Shown: in pieces, positions 23,173-33,356 of the stretch
Layout of the letters: each line of letters begins with the position of its first letter
Position numbering within the stretch: position 1 is the first letter of the stretch
NCBI GenBank assembly: GCA_963932145.1
Contig: OZ010574.1
Location: 81,522,298 to 81,586,297, forward strand
DNA length: 64,000 bases
Origin: Acanthosepion lycidas
Lineage: Eukaryota > Mollusca > Cephalopoda > Sepiida > Sepiidae
Reading direction: 5' to 3'
Notes under the pieces: generated by a model
What the model was told of the DNA's origin: nothing
What the model saw: the letters and a program-made list of their open reading frames with translations, nothing else
Databases searched by the model: none
Position numbers and translations under genes: made by a program

Positions 23173-23960
23173 GTGAAGCAAGTGATGCTCAACTTGCCAG
23201 TCTTTGACACAACCAACGTCAATGTTTGGTTCGCACAGTTAGAGGCTATATTTCAGGCGAAGAAGATACAATCCCAGATGGTACGTTATGCCTATGTAGT
23301 GGAAAAACTGCCACCTAAAATTGCGTCCGAGGTGTTGGATTTATTAAATAACGTCCCTATACATAACCCTTTCGACACACTGAAAGGGGCAATAATCTAC
23401 AGGACAGGAAAGTCGCAAGAACGTAAACTGAATGACTTATTCAATACGTTGCAGTTAGGCAACAGTAAGCCGTCACAATTACTGCGAAAAATGAAGAATT
23501 TTCTAGGCAAAAACTCAATGTCCGATTCTTTATTTCGTAAATTGTGGATGGACAAGTTACCAACCCACACAACTCAAATCCTAGCTACACTACCCGAAGA
23601 CCTAGATTTAAAAAGAACGGCAGAGATAGCGGACAAGATAAGTGATGCTGCAACTATCAGCAGTGTCAACGCTCCAACGCTACGCGACACGAATTTAACA
23701 AGCTGCAGTAGAAAATTAATAGGCTATCTGAACAGATAGACCGTTTGTATAGAGAGCGATCAACCTCAGCTCACAACTTACACAAGTCCCAACGACGTTC
23801 CCGATCTAATTCTCGGGGAAGAAACGATGCGTATTGCTGGTACCATCGCAAATTTGGACAGGCAGCGAGAAAATGCACCAAGCCGTGCAATTTCAAACAA
23901 CAACCGGATTCTACATCATGCCAGAAGGCGGGAAACGCCATTCCCAACAGCGCATGAAGA
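23173..23960 (+). pseudogene. gag: gypsy gag (capsid and nucleocapsid)
   Basis: The frame 23173-23739 (188 codons; the first ATG is at 23185) has 'NLPVFDTTNVNVWFAQLEA', 'YVVEKLPP' and 'FNTLQLGNSKPSQLLRKMKN', the capsid signature of Mag-lineage gypsy elements. A stop and frameshift at about 23739 separate it from the nucleocapsid frame 23745-23957. That frame has an Arg/Ser-rich stretch and 'CWYHRKFGQAARKCTKPC', a Cys-His cluster of the kind found in this lineage. The product would form the particle and bind RNA. A second frameshift is needed to enter protease. Confidence 0.85.
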
Positions 23961-24726
23961 CGGCGTCTGCTGTTGGGATAGGAAATGTCAACCGTCTATT
24001 CTACGTCAGAGACAGAAACTCCGACAAAATGTTTCTTGTGGACACAGGTGCACAAATTAGTGTTATTCCACCTAGTCCCAGTTTTTCAAATATTAAATCT
24101 TCAGTAACCCTACGTGCTGCTAATGGATCACAAATCCAGACTTTCGGTCAAGTATCTATGACTTTGGACATAGGCCTGAGGAGAAACATTCCAATGGTTA
24201 TTTACAGTAGCCGAAGTCAATTCCCAATATTAGGCGCAGATTTTTTGGCTCACTATAAACTTATCGTGGATATGTCGAAACACTCACTGTTAGACCAGAC
24301 GACGAATTTTATGAATTATGGAGTTACTTCCACCCTCACCTCCACTGAACTATGCGTCGCCTTGCCAGCAGACAACCCTCTCAAAGGTGTATTGGACAAA
24401 TTTCCTTCACTCGTCCACCCTTTCACATATACCGAAACGGTGAAGCACCACACCGTACACAAAATTCAAACATTTGGCTCACCAGTCTCTTCCAAGCCGC
24501 GCAGGTTAAGTCCTGAGAAGTATAAACAAGTGCGTGCGGAATTTCAACACATGTTAGACTTAGGAATTATCCGGCCTTCGTCTAGCCCTTTCGCATCTCC
24601 ACTCCACATGGTCCCTAAGGCGCAAGAGGGGGCATGGAGACCCTGCGGCGATTATCGACGTTTAAAAACACAAACGGTGCCTGACAAGTATCCTGTACCT
24701 AATTTGGCAGATTTCGCAGTTTCTCT
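23960..24726 (+). pseudogene. pol: gypsy protease and N-terminal RT
   Basis: One open frame (part of 23834-24769, 311 codons). 'MFLVDTGAQISVIP' is an intact retropepsin active site (DTGA), followed by 'FPILGADFLAHYKLIVDM', the ILGxDFL flap-side motif. After a linker, RT begins: 'LGIIRPSSSPFASPLHMVPK', 'WRPCGDYRRLKTQTVPDKYP' and 'PNLADFAVSL'. It is cut by the 24727 insertion between 'SL' and 'QGAKLFTKIDL'. Removing the insertion and one CTCT copy restores the junction codon register. I note this only as evidence for the insertion point. Confidence 0.9.
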
Positions 24727-25595
24727 TGTTGCGGGGCCGATAAGGATGTCGCCCCCGCAAGCTTTTTGAGGAAACGTGTGAACAGCCAAGACAATGAGGG
24801 GGACAAAGGCGAAGGTTTATGAAGCAATAATGTCGATTTTATTAATGCCAATTGTACAAGAGTGTACTCTGAAGAATGTGTTCAAGTCGGTGTCGGGTCC
24901 GGTATGACTGGTTTCGATTAGGGGTAGCGGCCTTCGGTCGTATTGGTAATAACGAATGTAGAGTTGATCGGCAAAACTGATGTAGCTGGTCGACTGCCGG
25001 ATGGGAGAATAGACGGGAACAGCAGCAGGTTGATCGGTGTCCCTAAACAGGGCCAAGTCAGAATAATGAATGACTTCACAGGGCGGACCGACAACAGTGA
25101 TAGACTTCACAGGGCGGATCGACCGCAGAAACGGGATCGCGCCAAAGCAGAATGTGATAGACGGGATCGCGCCAAGGCAGAATGTGATAGACTTCACAGG
25201 GCGGATCGACCGCGGAAACGGGATCGCGCCGAAGAGTAACACTCTCGACAAAGCACCAGAAGCTCACAAAGGCAGCGTACTACACTTTGATCCAGGCCCC
25301 CGGGCCGAGTAGCTTGGATTTGGACGAAAAAAGGAGCTTATGATATTTGGAGCGATTCATTCAAGAACTCCCCGGCTAGAGGAAGTAGAAAACCGTAGAT
25401 ATTAAATTAATACAATTGTTGTTCGGTGTTTGAGGAAGCGCTGCATAATCCGATGCTCACGAGGTACGGTTTGGCATCAATGATATTGAACTAGTCGTCT
25501 GGTTTCTCGCATGTTGCTTGACTTAAGTCTGCAAGATCAGGAGTTGTGAAGGTCAAGGCCGTCTTTCTAAGGAGCGGCTAATGGCGACCGCGACA
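24727..25595. mobile_element. 869-bp insertion, probable solo LTR
   Basis: Inserted in the gypsy RT. CTCT (24723-24726) is duplicated at 25596-25599. The unit starts TGTTGCGGGGCC and ends GACCGCGACA: TG...CA ends plus a 4-bp target duplication, as in solo LTRs. The ends are also a short imperfect inverted repeat, so a DNA element is not excluded. It is distinctly more GC-rich than its surroundings. Inside (25068-25235), 'gacttcacagggcgg' occurs three times and 'cgggatcgcgcc' three times in tandem. No coding potential. It is younger than the already young host element. Confidence 0.7.
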
Positions 25596-25599
25596 CTCT

Positions 25600-26763
25600 G
25601 CAAGGTGCAAAACTATTTACAAAAATCGACCTGAAAAAAGCATTTTATCAGATTCCTGTTGCCGAGGAAGATGTGCACAAAACTGCTATAACGACACCCT
25701 TTGGTCTTTACGAATTCTTACGAATGCCTTTCGGTCTCCGAAATGCTGCACAATCTTTCCAGAGGTTAATCGATGAAGCCCTTCGAGGTTTACACCACTC
25801 ATTCGCCTACATCGATGCTCTACTAGTAGCAAGTGCCAACATGGACGACCACGTGCGTCACGTAACGCAAGTTTTCGAACGATTAGAGCATTTGGGATTG
25901 AAAATAAATCCTGACAAGTGTTTATTTGCCGTTTCGAAGCTTAATTTCCTTTTCAGGGATCGGCATGTTATTGACGAGTCAGGAATCACGCCGATCCCTG
26001 AAAAGGTTATTGCCGTGAAAGAATTCCCACGACCAACAACCCTTCGTCAACTCCGTCGATATCTTGGACTGATAAATTATTACCGCCAGTTCATCCCGAA
26101 CTGTTCGCAAATATTAGCACCACTAACCGACCTACTCCGTGGTCAAGGGAAGAAGAACATCCCCATAACGCTCACAGACGAAGCCCTCGTTGCTTTTAAC
26201 AGTTCTCGCGAAGCTCTAGCAAACTTTACAAAGTTAACATATTTGCGCGATGACAATAAAGCAACTCTGTCATTAACTACAGATGTGTCATCAGAAGCTG
26301 TTGGAGCGGTTTTGCATCAGCATACTGATAAGCAAACCACGACAATTTCTTTCTTTTCTGTCAAGCTTACTTCGACACAGAAGAAGTATAGCACCTTCTC
26401 ACGTGAACTATTAGCCATATACCTCTCTATTCGATACTTTCGACACATCCTGGAAGGACAAAACTTCACAGTTTTCACTGACCACAAACCCCTAGTTTTC
26501 GCCCTCCATACTAAGTCAGACAAATACAATCCTCGTGATTATAGGCAACTAGATTTCATATCGCAATTCACAACTGACATACGGCATGTAGCAGGCAGTG
26601 ACAACATTGTCGCCGACACGCTATCACGCGCTACGTTAAACAGTACCATTGAAGACAAACTGGACACGGAAAAATTAGCAGACGAACAATTAAGGGACAT
26701 CACTCTGTTCAACTCGTTACAAGACTCGTCTCTAAAAATAGAACAGAAACGACGACTTCAGTG
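25600..26763 (+). pseudogene. pol: gypsy RT core and RNase H
   Basis: Resumes with 'LQGAKLFTKIDLKKAFYQIP' (palm motif A with its catalytic Asp in KIDL), then 'TPFGLYEFLRMPFGLRNAAQ'. The YxDD block reads 'FAYIDALLVAS': the second catalytic Asp is Ala, so RT should be inactive. Thumb and connection follow ('LRQLRRYLGLINYYRQFIP'). RNase H comes next: 'LSLTTDVSSEAVGAVL', 'SRELLAIYLSIRYFRHILEG', 'FTVFTDHKPL' and 'HVAGSDNIVADTLSR'. The key Asp, Glu, Asp and Asp positions are present. The frame is open for 363 codons from 25673 and ends in a stop at 26761. Confidence 0.92.
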
Positions 26764-27566
26764 AAAAGTCTATCACTTGTGATACAAGTACTTCCACGCC
26801 CAGATGCTTGGTACCTGTCAGCACCAGGAGGAAAATATTCGACCATTTTCACTCAATTTCACATCCTGGTCGCAAAGCCACATCGAAAATGATTTCTGAA
26901 CGCTTTGTATGGCCCAACATGAACAGCGATATTAAAAGCTGGACTCAATGCTGTGTGATTTGTCAACGTGTAAAAACACATCATCATACCAAGTCACCGC
27001 CTGGTAATTTCCCTACGCCAGACGGACGATTTCGTCACCTGCACGTCAGCTTGGTGGGTCCGTTGCCGGAAGTCCACGGACACCAGTATATTTTAACCAT
27101 AATCGACAGATTTTCGAGACGGCCAGTTGCTATCCCTCTTCAATCCACGACCGCCGATTCTGTTGCTAAGGCACTACTGAAAATTTGGATCTCGTTTTTC
27201 GGATGCCCATCAGTTATAACAACAGATCGCGGCCCACAATTCCAGTCCACACTTTTTAAGGAGTTCATCAATCTCCTAGGAGCAAAACACATTTCTACCA
27301 CAGCTTACCACCCTTGTGCTAACGGCTTGGTGGAGCGTTTTCACCGTCAGTTAAAAGCCGCTTTAACTAGTTCCAACGCTAGTAATCAACTATCTTGGAT
27401 AGACAACTTACCCTTGGTAATGCTGTCATTTCGATCACAAGTGATGGAGGATCTTCAGTGCTCACCTGCCGACCTTGTCTTTGGACAGCCATTAGTTTTA
27501 CCAGGGCAATTTCCGTCCGATAGCTCCGTTTCAAAACCTTCTTCATCCTTTATTCAATATTTGTAG
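26764..27566 (+). pseudogene. pol: gypsy integrase
   Basis: Open from 26808 (252 codons). An N-terminal HHCC zinc domain is visible ('HFHSISHPGRKAT' ... 'CCVICQRVK'). In the catalytic core the first Asp is lost: 'LHVSLVGPLP' has Ser where families have Asp. The second Asp ('TTDRGPQF') and the Glu ('NGLVERFHR') are kept. The stop at 26761 separates it from RNase H, and a stop after 'SSSFIQYL' cuts the C-terminal part. It would insert the cDNA; this copy should be catalytically dead. Confidence 0.92.
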
Positions 27567-27957
27567 AGTAGAATGTCAAATTTATCTTTTACACCTACTC
27601 GATTCCAGACCAAGGATATATTCGTCCCAGAATCTCTTAGCAAATGTAATTTTGTCTTCATTAGACAAGATGCAGTGAAAAAGACCACTCACACCGAGTT
27701 ATACGGGTCCATTCTGTGTTCTCGCACGACATAGCATGTTCTACACTGTTCTACTCCCTAGCGGACGATCAAACATCTCGATAGACCACCTAAAACCAGC
27801 ATACGTAGAACAAAGCACGGAACCCGACCCAAAATCTCAACCACCAACTACACCAGGCGACATACAGCACCAACCCCAGACACCTGCACCAAAATACACC
27901 AAAAAAGGTAGGAAGGTCCATTGGCCTAGTAAATACAAACATTACATATCATATTGA
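27567..27957 (+). pseudogene. pol: integrase C-terminal tail
   Basis: After the stop at 27566 the sequence is frameshifted. The frame at 27736-27957 has 'TVLLPSGRSNISIDHLKPAY' (a typical gypsy integrase C-terminal domain ending) and 'KYTKKGRKVHWPSKYKHYIS', a basic tail common at the pol C-terminus in the Mag lineage. The stop is 50 bp before the 3' LTR. Confidence 0.8.
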
Positions 27958-27992
27958 AAAAAAAAAACTGTTTTTCATCATCTTTTTTTTCC

Positions 27993-28009
27993 AATCTTGT
28001 GGAGGGTAT
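27993..28009 (+). promoter_or_regulatory. putative polypurine tract
   Basis: 'cttgtggagggtat' directly abuts the 3' LTR. The purine core GGAGGG fits plus-strand priming. Confidence 0.5.
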
Positions 28010-28809
28010 TGTAGTGCCACGCCTACATTTTCTCCAATTCTAATTGGTCAATAAATACATACTTAAAAATAACAGGACAATTTATCTATCGCATTCCACC
28101 ATAGTAAATTTGTTCCTACACTTTGTTCAAAACAAGCTTTGCTACAAAATCGCTGATTGGTCCATTTTCCGTCCAATCGGATATTTTACATGTATATTCA
28201 AAAATGTACTATAGCGTCTCTGCTGGGAGCCACCCCAGATAGTATAAATATTGGATGCATTCCAAAAAACCAGTAGTAATTTCAGAACCACAGTCGAGGT
28301 ACCCAGAGACAATAGTTTTCATTTACTTGCTCGTGTATTTCACCCTACTCACTCCGCACGTACATACACACTACAGAACTTTATGTGACACACCACCAGT
28401 TCTCAGTGGACACACCAGGTTAAATCAACTCTGTAAGTTGCAACTACTGAACAATTTTCTGAAAGAAATATTCTATTTTCAACACTGAACTCTGAACATT
28501 TACTCAAACAAATCTTCTTTAAGACTTTTCCTTACAGTCAAGGGGAAGCTACTTTTTTCTCCCTTTTTCACTCATATTGCAACTACTTTATATTATAGTT
28601 GAATTTAATATACATATTTTTTCGTTAAACAAAATTGGTTCTCATTGTTCTTTTTCCTTGATGTTTTAAGTATTATGTATGAATGTTGATTACCTTCTCA
28701 ACACGCAGCCGCATTATCTATTTGACCCATTCAACATTGGTGACCACAACACTCGAGAAGCAGTACATTCTATAATTGATCAACCCGACGTACTAATCAA
28801 CACTTTACA
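28010..28809 (+). repeat. 3' LTR of the gypsy element
   Basis: See the 5' LTR. Followed by 'tactt', matching the 'tact' before the 5' LTR. Confidence 0.95.
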
Positions 28810-29078
28810 TACTTACAACAGCTCTGTCTCATAACATTGAGTACTGTAGTTATAACACCTGTGGAAGAAATATTTTATATGTGCGTAAAATTTTTCCTGC
28901 GTGTATGTATGTTTTTATCAGACACACACACATTATATATGGGTGTGTGTCTGTGTGTAAAACAAACAGGCAAGACAGACATTTTCTGTTTTCTGATCAT
29001 CTGATTTGATATGGTAATTTGATCTATCCTTAGAGATACCAACGCATTGTTACACATAGTTTTGCCTTTTATTCTGAC

Positions 29079-29113
29079 GTGAAGAAGCCGAGAGCCACAG
29101 ACATTCGCCGAAA
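29079..29113 (+). ncRNA. degenerate hammerhead-like motif
   Basis: GTGAAGA (29079-29085; expected C at the first position), an imperfect stem GCCGA...TCGCC, then GAAA (29110-29113). It sits upstream of a Penelope RT start, where the element's 5' terminal repeat should be. Two deviations from consensus make activity unlikely. Confidence 0.4.
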
Positions 29114-29198
29114 CGCATCGTTTATAGCTTTCCTACTTTGTCTCATGTTCACTTTTGTTTCGGATTCTATTATACATCCTACAAAAACATTCGCGTGC

Positions 29199-29203
29199 GC
29201 GCA

Positions 29204-29241
<38 letters not shown>

Positions 29242-29242
29242 A
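29199..29242. repeat. (CA)n-(GA)n microsatellite
   Basis: Seen directly, inside the Penelope 5' region. Confidence 0.95.
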
Positions 29243-30224
29243 ATTAGGGGAATACTTCTGCACTTCTCCACAAACTGCAACAACCACAAAACCTTCTACC
29301 ACCGAGCACAAAGCACACACAAAACCACAAAAGTTCACATACTGGAGTTCACCAAACGGACGCAATCACCACATCGATTCGGATATTAGAAGTGCCCGGA
29401 AACACTTTTGGCAAATTTATACAAAACAACCTACATTAAAATAACGACAATAACATTAAGAGGCAGGAATTAAAAGCCATAAAATCTCTCCAGACTAACA
29501 AAGACATAATCATCAAACAAGCTGACAAGGGTGGTTTAATCACCATTATTGACAGAAGAAAATACATCATAGAAGCAGAACATCAGCTCAAAGATGAAAT
29601 TTTTCACGAAAAACTTACACATGATCCCACTAAACATTTTATATCAGAACCCCACAATATAATTAGTCATTTAGGCCAAAGTAAACAGGCAGAAGTTAAG
29701 GTTTTAATCCCGGAAAAAAACTGAACCAGGCACATTCTGCACTGTTCCGAAATTACATAAACTTCCAAAAGTAATCATAGACACAACCGCCAACCTCTGA
29801 ATAGAGAACATCAACACAAACCCACACAAGATGTACGATCTGATAGAATCTCTTAAGCTCCATCCGCCCGGTCGACCGATCGTTTCCGGGATCGGAACCC
29901 TGACACAACACATTTCAGGTTTTTAGTGAACCTCCTGGAGGTGACAGGATATAACATGGTCTGTGCGCCCCAATAAGGCATAGATGTCACAAGAAGCCCG
30001 CTAACATTTTAAAAATAAAGGCGTGAAATCTGACAGGTCAACAAGTGGACAACAAACGACAAACTTACAAAATTTATCGATATCATCTACAAAAGTATGT
30101 GTTTGTATTAAAGGAACATGAACAATGAATCAAGTAATGGAGGCAGAATTAAGTAAATAAAGAGAATACTGACCGACTAGAAGAATATAACTGTGACTAA
30201 AAGTGTGTTAAAAGTAGAGCCATG

Positions 30225-30960
30225 TAAGTTGACATGTAAGTCCACAGTTCGAAAGTTCAGTTCACATGTCCAGTGCTGGTGTTGAGTAGTTACTAGTTAA
30301 GTCCAATGATGGACCTTCCGTAGTATTTTAACTGAAGTGTACGGAGTATGTTATTGAAGTCTGAGCGATTAGCCAAAGAGAAGAAATTTCAATTTAAATG
30401 TCCGGTGCTGGCGTTGAGTAGTTGCTGGTTAAGTCCAGTGGTGAACCTTCCGTAGTATTTTAAGTATACGGAATAGGTTATTTGAAGTCTGGACGATATA
30501 GCCAAAGAGAAGGAAGTTCAGGGCTGTTGTAAGCGGGTCCTTCAATGCCAATCAACCAGGTGAGTTAGTTAAGGATAGAGATGCTGAAAGTAGGGATCAT
30601 GGTGTAACCGGAAGTTCAGGGCTGTTGTAAGCAGGTCCTCTAATGCCAGTCAACCAGATGAGTAGGGTTGAAGTAAGGGCCGGAAGTAATGTAGGCCAAG
30701 TATACCGGATGATAGGGATCCGTGGTAGCTGGAAGTAATAAAGGCCAGGAATGCCGAAAGATAAGAGTCTGTGGTAGCTGGAAGTAATAAAGGCTAGGAA
30801 TACCGGAAGATAAGAGTCCGTGATAGCCAGAAGTAGTTGGAAGGTCAGGATTGCCAAAAGTATGGATCCGAGATAGCCGGAAGTAGTAAGGCTAAGAATG
30901 CCGGAAGTATGCTTCCAGGGTAGCCGGAAGTAATAAAGGGCAAGGGTGTCAGAAGTAAGA
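30225..30960. repeat. degenerate minisatellite / tandem duplications
   Basis: First a tandem pair of about 140 bp (30250-30385 and 30386-30515; shared 'gttgagtagtt', 'aagtccagtg' and 'accttccgtagtatttta'). Then a pair around 'gaagttcagggctgttgtaa' (30517 and 30609). Then about five units of 50-60 bp with 'gtagctggaagtaataaagg' and 'gaatgccggaagat' (30670-30960). No coding potential. Confidence 0.75.
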
Positions 30961-30999
30961 ATGGATAGGAAAGCCCAACTAGCGTCTAGTTGGCAGAGT

Positions 31000-31093
31000 A
31001 AAAATAGATGGCCATGTAAATCAATACATAAACCGTCTAGGTCCCCTGGTCATTTTGATAGCTCTTTTTGATTTCCTTATTCCTGTAATTGTT

Positions 31094-31138
<45 letters not shown>

Positions 31139-32960
31139 GCTGATGCTATGACATTGAATTTCTACAAGAGTTTGTTTTTTGATTTCCTCTTTCTTTTGTT
31201 CATCTGATGATTTTGTTTAATTGAAGATGACATTTTTCTGCTATGGAAAACTCAATTTTTCTGTATCTTCATGTCAATACCCTTTAATATCAATAACATA
31301 TCCGAAGAAGATGCTCTTAGCTTTAGGATCCATTTCGTTTCTATCATTCTTTGGTACTTGAGCATAACCACTTTGTGCAAAAACACGTAAATGTTGCACG
31401 TTTGGTTTGAAGTCTGTCCACAATTCATATCGTGCCATTTTTGTACTGCGGTTGTTGGGCTTCGGTTTCGAATATATGTAGCTATCGATAAAGCTCCTGG
31501 CCAAAATCTCTTTGCAAGATTCGAATCAGATAGCGTACAGTTTCTATCAATGTCTGATTCATCCTTTCACCCACTCCATTTTGCTCTGGTATCTTAGGAA
31601 CAATATGTTGATGGTGTATACCCTCCTTTGGTAGGTAGCTTTCAAATTTTCTTGAAGTGTACTCTCCACCATTGTCAGTGCGTAGTCTTTTCACTTTCTG
31701 TCCACTAAACGTTTCAATAATGTTTTTTCCACTCCACAAGCTTTTTAAAAACTTCTCCCATGTGTTTAAGCATGTACACTCATACAAATCTTGATTTATT
31801 ATCAATAAATGTGACAAAGTATTCAGCTTCACCAAGCTATTTTACTTCAACCTTTCCATATACGTCTCTGTGTACAACGCCAAGCAATTCGGCTAATCTG
31901 CTTGAACCAGTTTTTAGGAATTAAAAACGGTGATGCTTTCCATCTATGCATGGTTCCAAAAAGCACTGGTAATATGTGCTGCATCCAGCTGTTTAAAGTT
32001 TAGAAAATTTTCACATATGTGACAAGTTGCTCCACAATGCAATTTCCCTTTTCCTTATTAGTAATGCATTATTTGCAAATAAATCAAGAGTGCTCGTTTT
32101 GGAGTCTCTTTCCGATTTCATCGTGGTATAGGCTTTCCTTTTGGAGAAATTCTCTTTCCAATTCATCTCCTTTGTATCTCAACCAAGTAGTTAGCAGTTA
32201 TGTTGCATGCGTCCATTTTTTCCACAGTGGCAACACTTTGGTCCACTTTTGTTATGTTTTAAGGCCATAGCTTTGGATTCAGCACTCCAACTTTCTTTTT
32301 CTATAAACTTTGGCTGCTCATTCATGTAACAATCATTCAGTCACCAATGCCCACTTAGGCATATCCTGACTAGCTTCAAGCGCTCTCACCAACATATTAT
32401 AAGAATCTGGTAGGCTAGCTAAAAGATGTACAACTCGATCTTCCTCGTCAATGGAATTGCCGACGACTGACAACTCTTCAAATATTTCCGTCATCGCTTT
32501 AATATGTCTGTTAATAGAATCGCCTTCTTTCAATTTCAGCGAATATAATCTCTTCCTCAACGCTAACTTCACCCACGTTTTCTGAAATCGGACTCCCAAT
32601 TTTTTCCACGCCACGACAGGAGCGTCAGAGTCCCCAATTAAATATAAAAGTGATGGTTCGATGACAGCACAATCGCCTCCAAGACACGATCTTTTCGCGA
32701 CAGGTATTTTGAATAAAAGTTCGCATCTAGTTGGGTTCATGAACAATCTCTGTCTCAATAACTATGTTCCATAAACCCTCACTGATCTCAATGCCATTTT
32801 TGCATTTCACTTTCCACTTGGCGTAATTTATCCCATTCAACAGCACAGGATTAATAAGCTTTGTTTTTATCGGCATATTCAATCTTATACTTAATCTTAT
32901 ACTGGTAAAATTCTCTTCGACGTGAGGCAAATTCAAGATGACCGTTATTATCCCACAAGA
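31000..32960 (-). pseudogene. Ty1/copia relic: gag, PR, IN
   Basis: Minus strand, in order. Gag frame 32936-32727 and 32758-32333: 'LLNGINYAKWKVKCK', 'LALRKRLYSLKLKEG', 'LLASLPDSYNMLVRAL', typical copia gag (UBN2-type). A zinc knuckle with the His lost follows (CCHCGKNGRMQHNC, about 32240). A protease trace 'CGATCHIC' (about 32025) replaces the usual DSGATxHxC. Integrase has 'VVHRDVYGK' (first Asp, about 31875), 'LRTDNGGEYTS' (second Asp) and 'PEQNGVGERMN' (Glu), 31835-31482. The tail 'YELWTDFKPNVQHLRVF' and 'KAKSIFFGYVIDIKGY' follows (31504-31274). The (TCA)n at 31098 encodes poly-Asp in this frame. RT and RNase H are absent. Several stops. Confidence 0.88.
31098..31139. repeat. (TCA)n microsatellite
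   Basis: About 14 TCA units. On the minus strand in the copia frame they read as Asp codons. Confidence 0.95.
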
Positions 32961-32996
32961 TTCTTAAAGTTCTGCATAGTCTGAACTCATAACCGC

Positions 32997-33347
32997 TGTT
33001 AGAAATTTACGCATCAAGTTAGACAGCGAACATAGAAATATCTTGTTTTGTGTGAATGCAAATATTCAACGTCATATTCCAAACAGGAGGATAACCACAA
33101 GAAGGAAACAGACACATATTGTATTGTGTTAACACACGCAGTGACTTATATTATTTATTAGGGACAACACGACAGTGCGCCTTCATAAAAACAATAAAAA
33201 CAGAGAAACTAGGGGTAGATAACTCCGACCCCTTTATCTAAGTGTTCATCTGACTAGAGTGGAATGTTCAACAAAACCTGAAAATTCAATAATCTACAAC
33301 TAACGTGTACGCATAAAACGTATCTGTTCACATAATGCGGATTACAA
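32997..33347 (-). repeat. candidate copia 5' LTR
   Basis: Immediately upstream of gag on the minus strand. The proximal edge (+ strand TGTTAGAAATTT at 32997; minus-strand end AAATTTCTAACA) has the TG/CA form of an LTR boundary. It is followed by 'gcggttatgagttcag', a possible primer site. Contains 'aataaataatataag' (minus strand, a poly(A)-signal-like sequence). The distal edge is obscured by the hAT-like insertion at 33357, and no second LTR is visible. Confidence 0.4.
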
Positions 33348-33356
33348 CAATCACAC

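Larger units (their letters stand above)
22181..28809 (+). mobile_element. Ty3/gypsy (Mag-like) LTR retrotransposon
   Basis: Two 800-bp LTRs (22181-22980, 28010-28809) with only about six differences by eye. Direct repeat 'tact' lies just outside both ends (22177-22180, 28810-28813; five bases 'atact' if the LTR ends one base earlier). Gag, CCHC-like region, protease, RT, RNase H and integrase are all present in gypsy order. The near-identical LTRs mean a recent insertion, yet the coding part has frameshifts, catalytic substitutions and an 869-bp insertion inside RT. This copy is therefore not autonomous. Confidence 0.93.
28850..29935 (+). pseudogene. Penelope-like element, 5' part
   Basis: From about 29450 the plus strand reads 'KAIKSLQTNKDIIIKQADKG', then 'LITIIDRRKYIIEAEHQLKD', 'LTHDPTKHF', 'GTFCTVPKLHKLPKV' and 'HPPGRPIVSGIGT'. 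These are the N-terminal block, the LPKxHK motif and the RPIVSG motif that open Penelope RT. It stops near 29930 before the rest of RT. Upstream (28850-29450) is non-coding with a hammerhead-like motif, consistent with a 5' terminal repeat. Frameshifts break the frame. It abuts the 3' end of the gypsy element. Confidence 0.8.

Noticed and set aside
31098..31139. Acidic poly-Asp protein segment
   Set aside because: It is a (TCA)n microsatellite within a decayed copia frame.
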